From the NCBI GenBank assembly GCA_029879825.1, contig JAOUPL010000003.1, forward strand, positions 1-29,669: 29,669 bases of DNA, given 5' to 3'. The translations under genes and the position numbers were made by a program. The notes under the pieces were generated by a model that saw only the letters and a list, made by a program, of their open reading frames with translations, did not search any database and had not been told where the DNA came from. Below, piece after piece: positions 28,476 through 29,669 of this stretch. The DNA is from Candidatus Bathyarchaeota archaeon. Lineage in GTDB: Archaea > Thermoproteota > Bathyarchaeia > Bathyarchaeales > Bathyarchaeaceae. Each line of letters begins with the position of its first letter. The first letter of the stretch is position 1.

Positions 28476-28877
28476 ATGACGGAAGAAAAGAAAACACCGA
28501 TTCGCGTTACAATGAAGATAGGAGACATGGAATTTAATATCGAAGGTACGCCAGACCAAATAAAGGACGCTCTTGAGAATATCTTGCCAACCGTTACAGA
28601 ATTCTTGAAAGAAGGGGGACTTGCATCAGAACGAGCTGCGCTAACTGCCAGAGCAGAAACATGTAAGGGACTCATACAAAAGCTTTGGTCAGAAGGATGG
28701 TTTGCGTCCCCCAGAGGACTAGGAGACGTGCACAGCGAGATGGCGCGCAGAGGTTTTCATTATGACCGTACGGCGGTAGCACACGCACTTGTTGATTTGG
28801 TCAAAGAAGGTGTATTAACTAGAGAAGGACGACCGCGGCGTTATCGCTACGCCCAGAAAAGGCCACCGGGCCGTTGA
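28476..28877 (+). CDS. Winged-helix domain protein with N-terminal beta domain
   Basis: A 133-residue protein from ATG 28476. A GTG at 28431 would add 15 Gln/His-rich residues. The first part is 'TPIRVTMKIGDMEFNIEGTP', then DQIKDALENILP, a small beta-hairpin-helix module seen in front of HTH domains in archaea (by recollection). The C-terminal part is a winged helix: 'CKGLIQKLWSEGWFASPRGL', 'GDVHSEMARRGFHYDRTAVA', 'HALVDLVKEGVLTREGRPRR', ending 'YRYAQKRPPGR'. The basic wing suggests DNA or RNA binding. It is divergent from nurA with only about 80 bases between, so the two may share a control region; a link to DNA repair is a guess. Confidence 0.72.
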   Translation: MTEEKKTPIRVTMKIGDMEFNIEGTPDQIKDALENILPTVTEFLKEGGLASERAALTARAETCKGLIQKLWSEGWFASPRGLGDVHSEMARRGFHYDRTAVAHALVDLVKEGVLTREGRPRRYRYAQKRPPGR

Positions 28878-28900
28878 GAAATGGCTTTTGGTTACGGCTC

Positions 28901-29669
28901 CTAGCGGTTCGTAAGATATCGTTCGAGTCTGTTCATCCCTTCAGAGATATTTTCAATCGAGTTAGCGTAGGAAAACCGAATATATCCTTCTGCGTTACGC
29001 CCGAAATCAACTCCGGGGGTAACCCCAACACCTGCTTTCTCCAAAAGTTCAAAGGCGAATTTCAATGAATCGTCTGTAAACTTCTTGGCGTTTGCAAGGA
29101 CATAGAACGCACCATCAGGTTCAACAGCTACGCCAAATCCTATTCTCTTGAGGCGCTCGACTATTAGCTTCCTACGCTTGTTAAAAATCTCAACCATACG
29201 TCTGACATCAGGACCAGCTTCTTTTATCGCGGCGATGCCAGCCCACTGGCTAATAGTGTTGGCGGCGATGAAGAAATTCTGCATCAACTTTTGCAGCGGG
29301 CGCACATATCTTTTCGGAGCGATGATGTATCCTAGGCGCCATCCCGTCATGGCGAACTGTTTGGAGAAGCCGCTGGCGACAAAGGCGTTGTCCGTGAATT
29401 CCAGTATGGAATGCGCCTTCCCCTCATATGTGAGACCATGATATATTTCGTCTGAAACCACCATGGGATCGAGCTTAGCAATTTCGCCCATGGTACTGCT
29501 GTCTAATACATGTCCTGTGGGATTCGCGGGCGAGTTAATCATGATAGCCTTTGTTTTACACCCTATCCTTTCTTCTATTTCCTCAGGGTTAAATCGAAAT
29601 CCGTCGTTTTCATTGACTTTCACAAACACGGGAGTACAACCTAGGAATCTAACCACGTTGGGGTAACAG
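28901..29669 (-). CDS. Class I/II PLP aminotransferase, N-terminus cut by window
   Basis: A pyridoxal-phosphate aminotransferase of fold type I, aspartate/alanine aminotransferase-like; about 255 C-terminal residues are present and the frame is open to the window edge. Visible marks are 'YPNVVRFLGCTPVFV', 'MINSPANPTGHVLD' (NPTG motif), 'MVVSDEIYHGLTYEG' (Asp and Tyr holding the PLP ring), 'SGFSKQFAMTGWRLGY' with the Schiff-base Lys, and near the end 'GYIRFSYANSIENI' with the substrate-carboxylate Arg. The first 130 or so residues are missing, so the amino-acid specificity cannot be named. It is convergent with the winged-helix gene. Confidence 0.9.
   Translation of the reverse strand, partial: CYPNVVRFLGCTPVFVKVNENDGFRFNPEEIEERIGCKTKAIMINSPANPTGHVLDSSTMGEIAKLDPMVVSDEIYHGLTYEGKAHSILEFTDNAFVASGFSKQFAMTGWRLGYIIAPKRYVRPLQKLMQNFFIAANTISQWAGIAAIKEAGPDVRRMVEIFNKRRKLIVERLKRIGFGVAVEPDGAFYVLANAKKFTDDSLKFAFELLEKAGVGVTPGVDFGRNAEGYIRFSYANSIENISEGMNRLERYLTNR

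Overview
The window is archaeal. It carries a TATA-binding protein, an archaeal 20S proteasome alpha subunit, archaeal uS12, uS7 and EF-1alpha genes, an ESCRT-III/Snf7 (CdvB-type) protein, a NOP2-like and NIP7-like pair, and the archaeal end-resection set NurA, HerA, Mre11 and Rad50. Shine-Dalgarno sequences of the GGTGA/GGAGG type and AT-rich TATA boxes (TTTAAATA) precede many genes. The gene mix and the many short membrane-anchored winged-helix and coiled-coil proteins suggest a mesophilic or moderately thermophilic member of the Thermoproteota, most likely Bathyarchaeia. That placement is inference; no rRNA is present to settle it.

Bases 1-4150 are an accessory, gene-poor stretch. They hold a truncated DUF4177-like gene, a gene that looks like uncharacterised proteins of Patescibacteria (CPR), a membrane-anchored winged-helix regulator with a 41-residue membrane partner, a small Cys/His coiled-coil protein behind three tandem operators, gene remnants, and a tautomerase. 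Five copies of an unusual repeat are scattered through it: a TTAAATTTTAA core flanked by telomere-like G/T-rich and C/A-rich arms. A second, looser family of leader-like elements (around CCCGCAAACTCCCC) recurs here and near 12.3 and 12.9 kb.

Bases 4.1-13.9 kb are mainly metabolic and membrane genes. They comprise a BioB-like radical SAM enzyme (candidate archaeal lipoyl synthase subunit), a secreted and anchored surface protein, a P2A-type Ca2+-ATPase, a K+-independent-type H+-pyrophosphatase, a lipoate-protein ligase, a half-size EamA transporter, and the CdvB-type protein.

Bases 13.9-21.5 kb are information processing. They hold a TBP-psmA operon, an F420-type LLM oxidoreductase, a NOP2-NIP7 overlapping pair, and a short str operon (uS12, uS7, EF-1alpha). 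From 21.7 kb to the end come a small membrane protein, Rad50-Mre11 (overlapping), a Nudix hydrolase on the other strand, HerA-NurA, a winged-helix protein and a class I aminotransferase cut by the window edge. The four resection proteins probably work together: Mre11-Rad50 opens and processes breaks, and HerA-NurA drives long 5'-end resection.

The features most worth a second look are the G/T-palindrome repeats, the possible diversity-generating variable C-terminus of the CPR-like protein, the triple ATTAC-N6-GTAAT operator, the repeated leader element, and the Asn-to-Ser change in the Mre11 active site.
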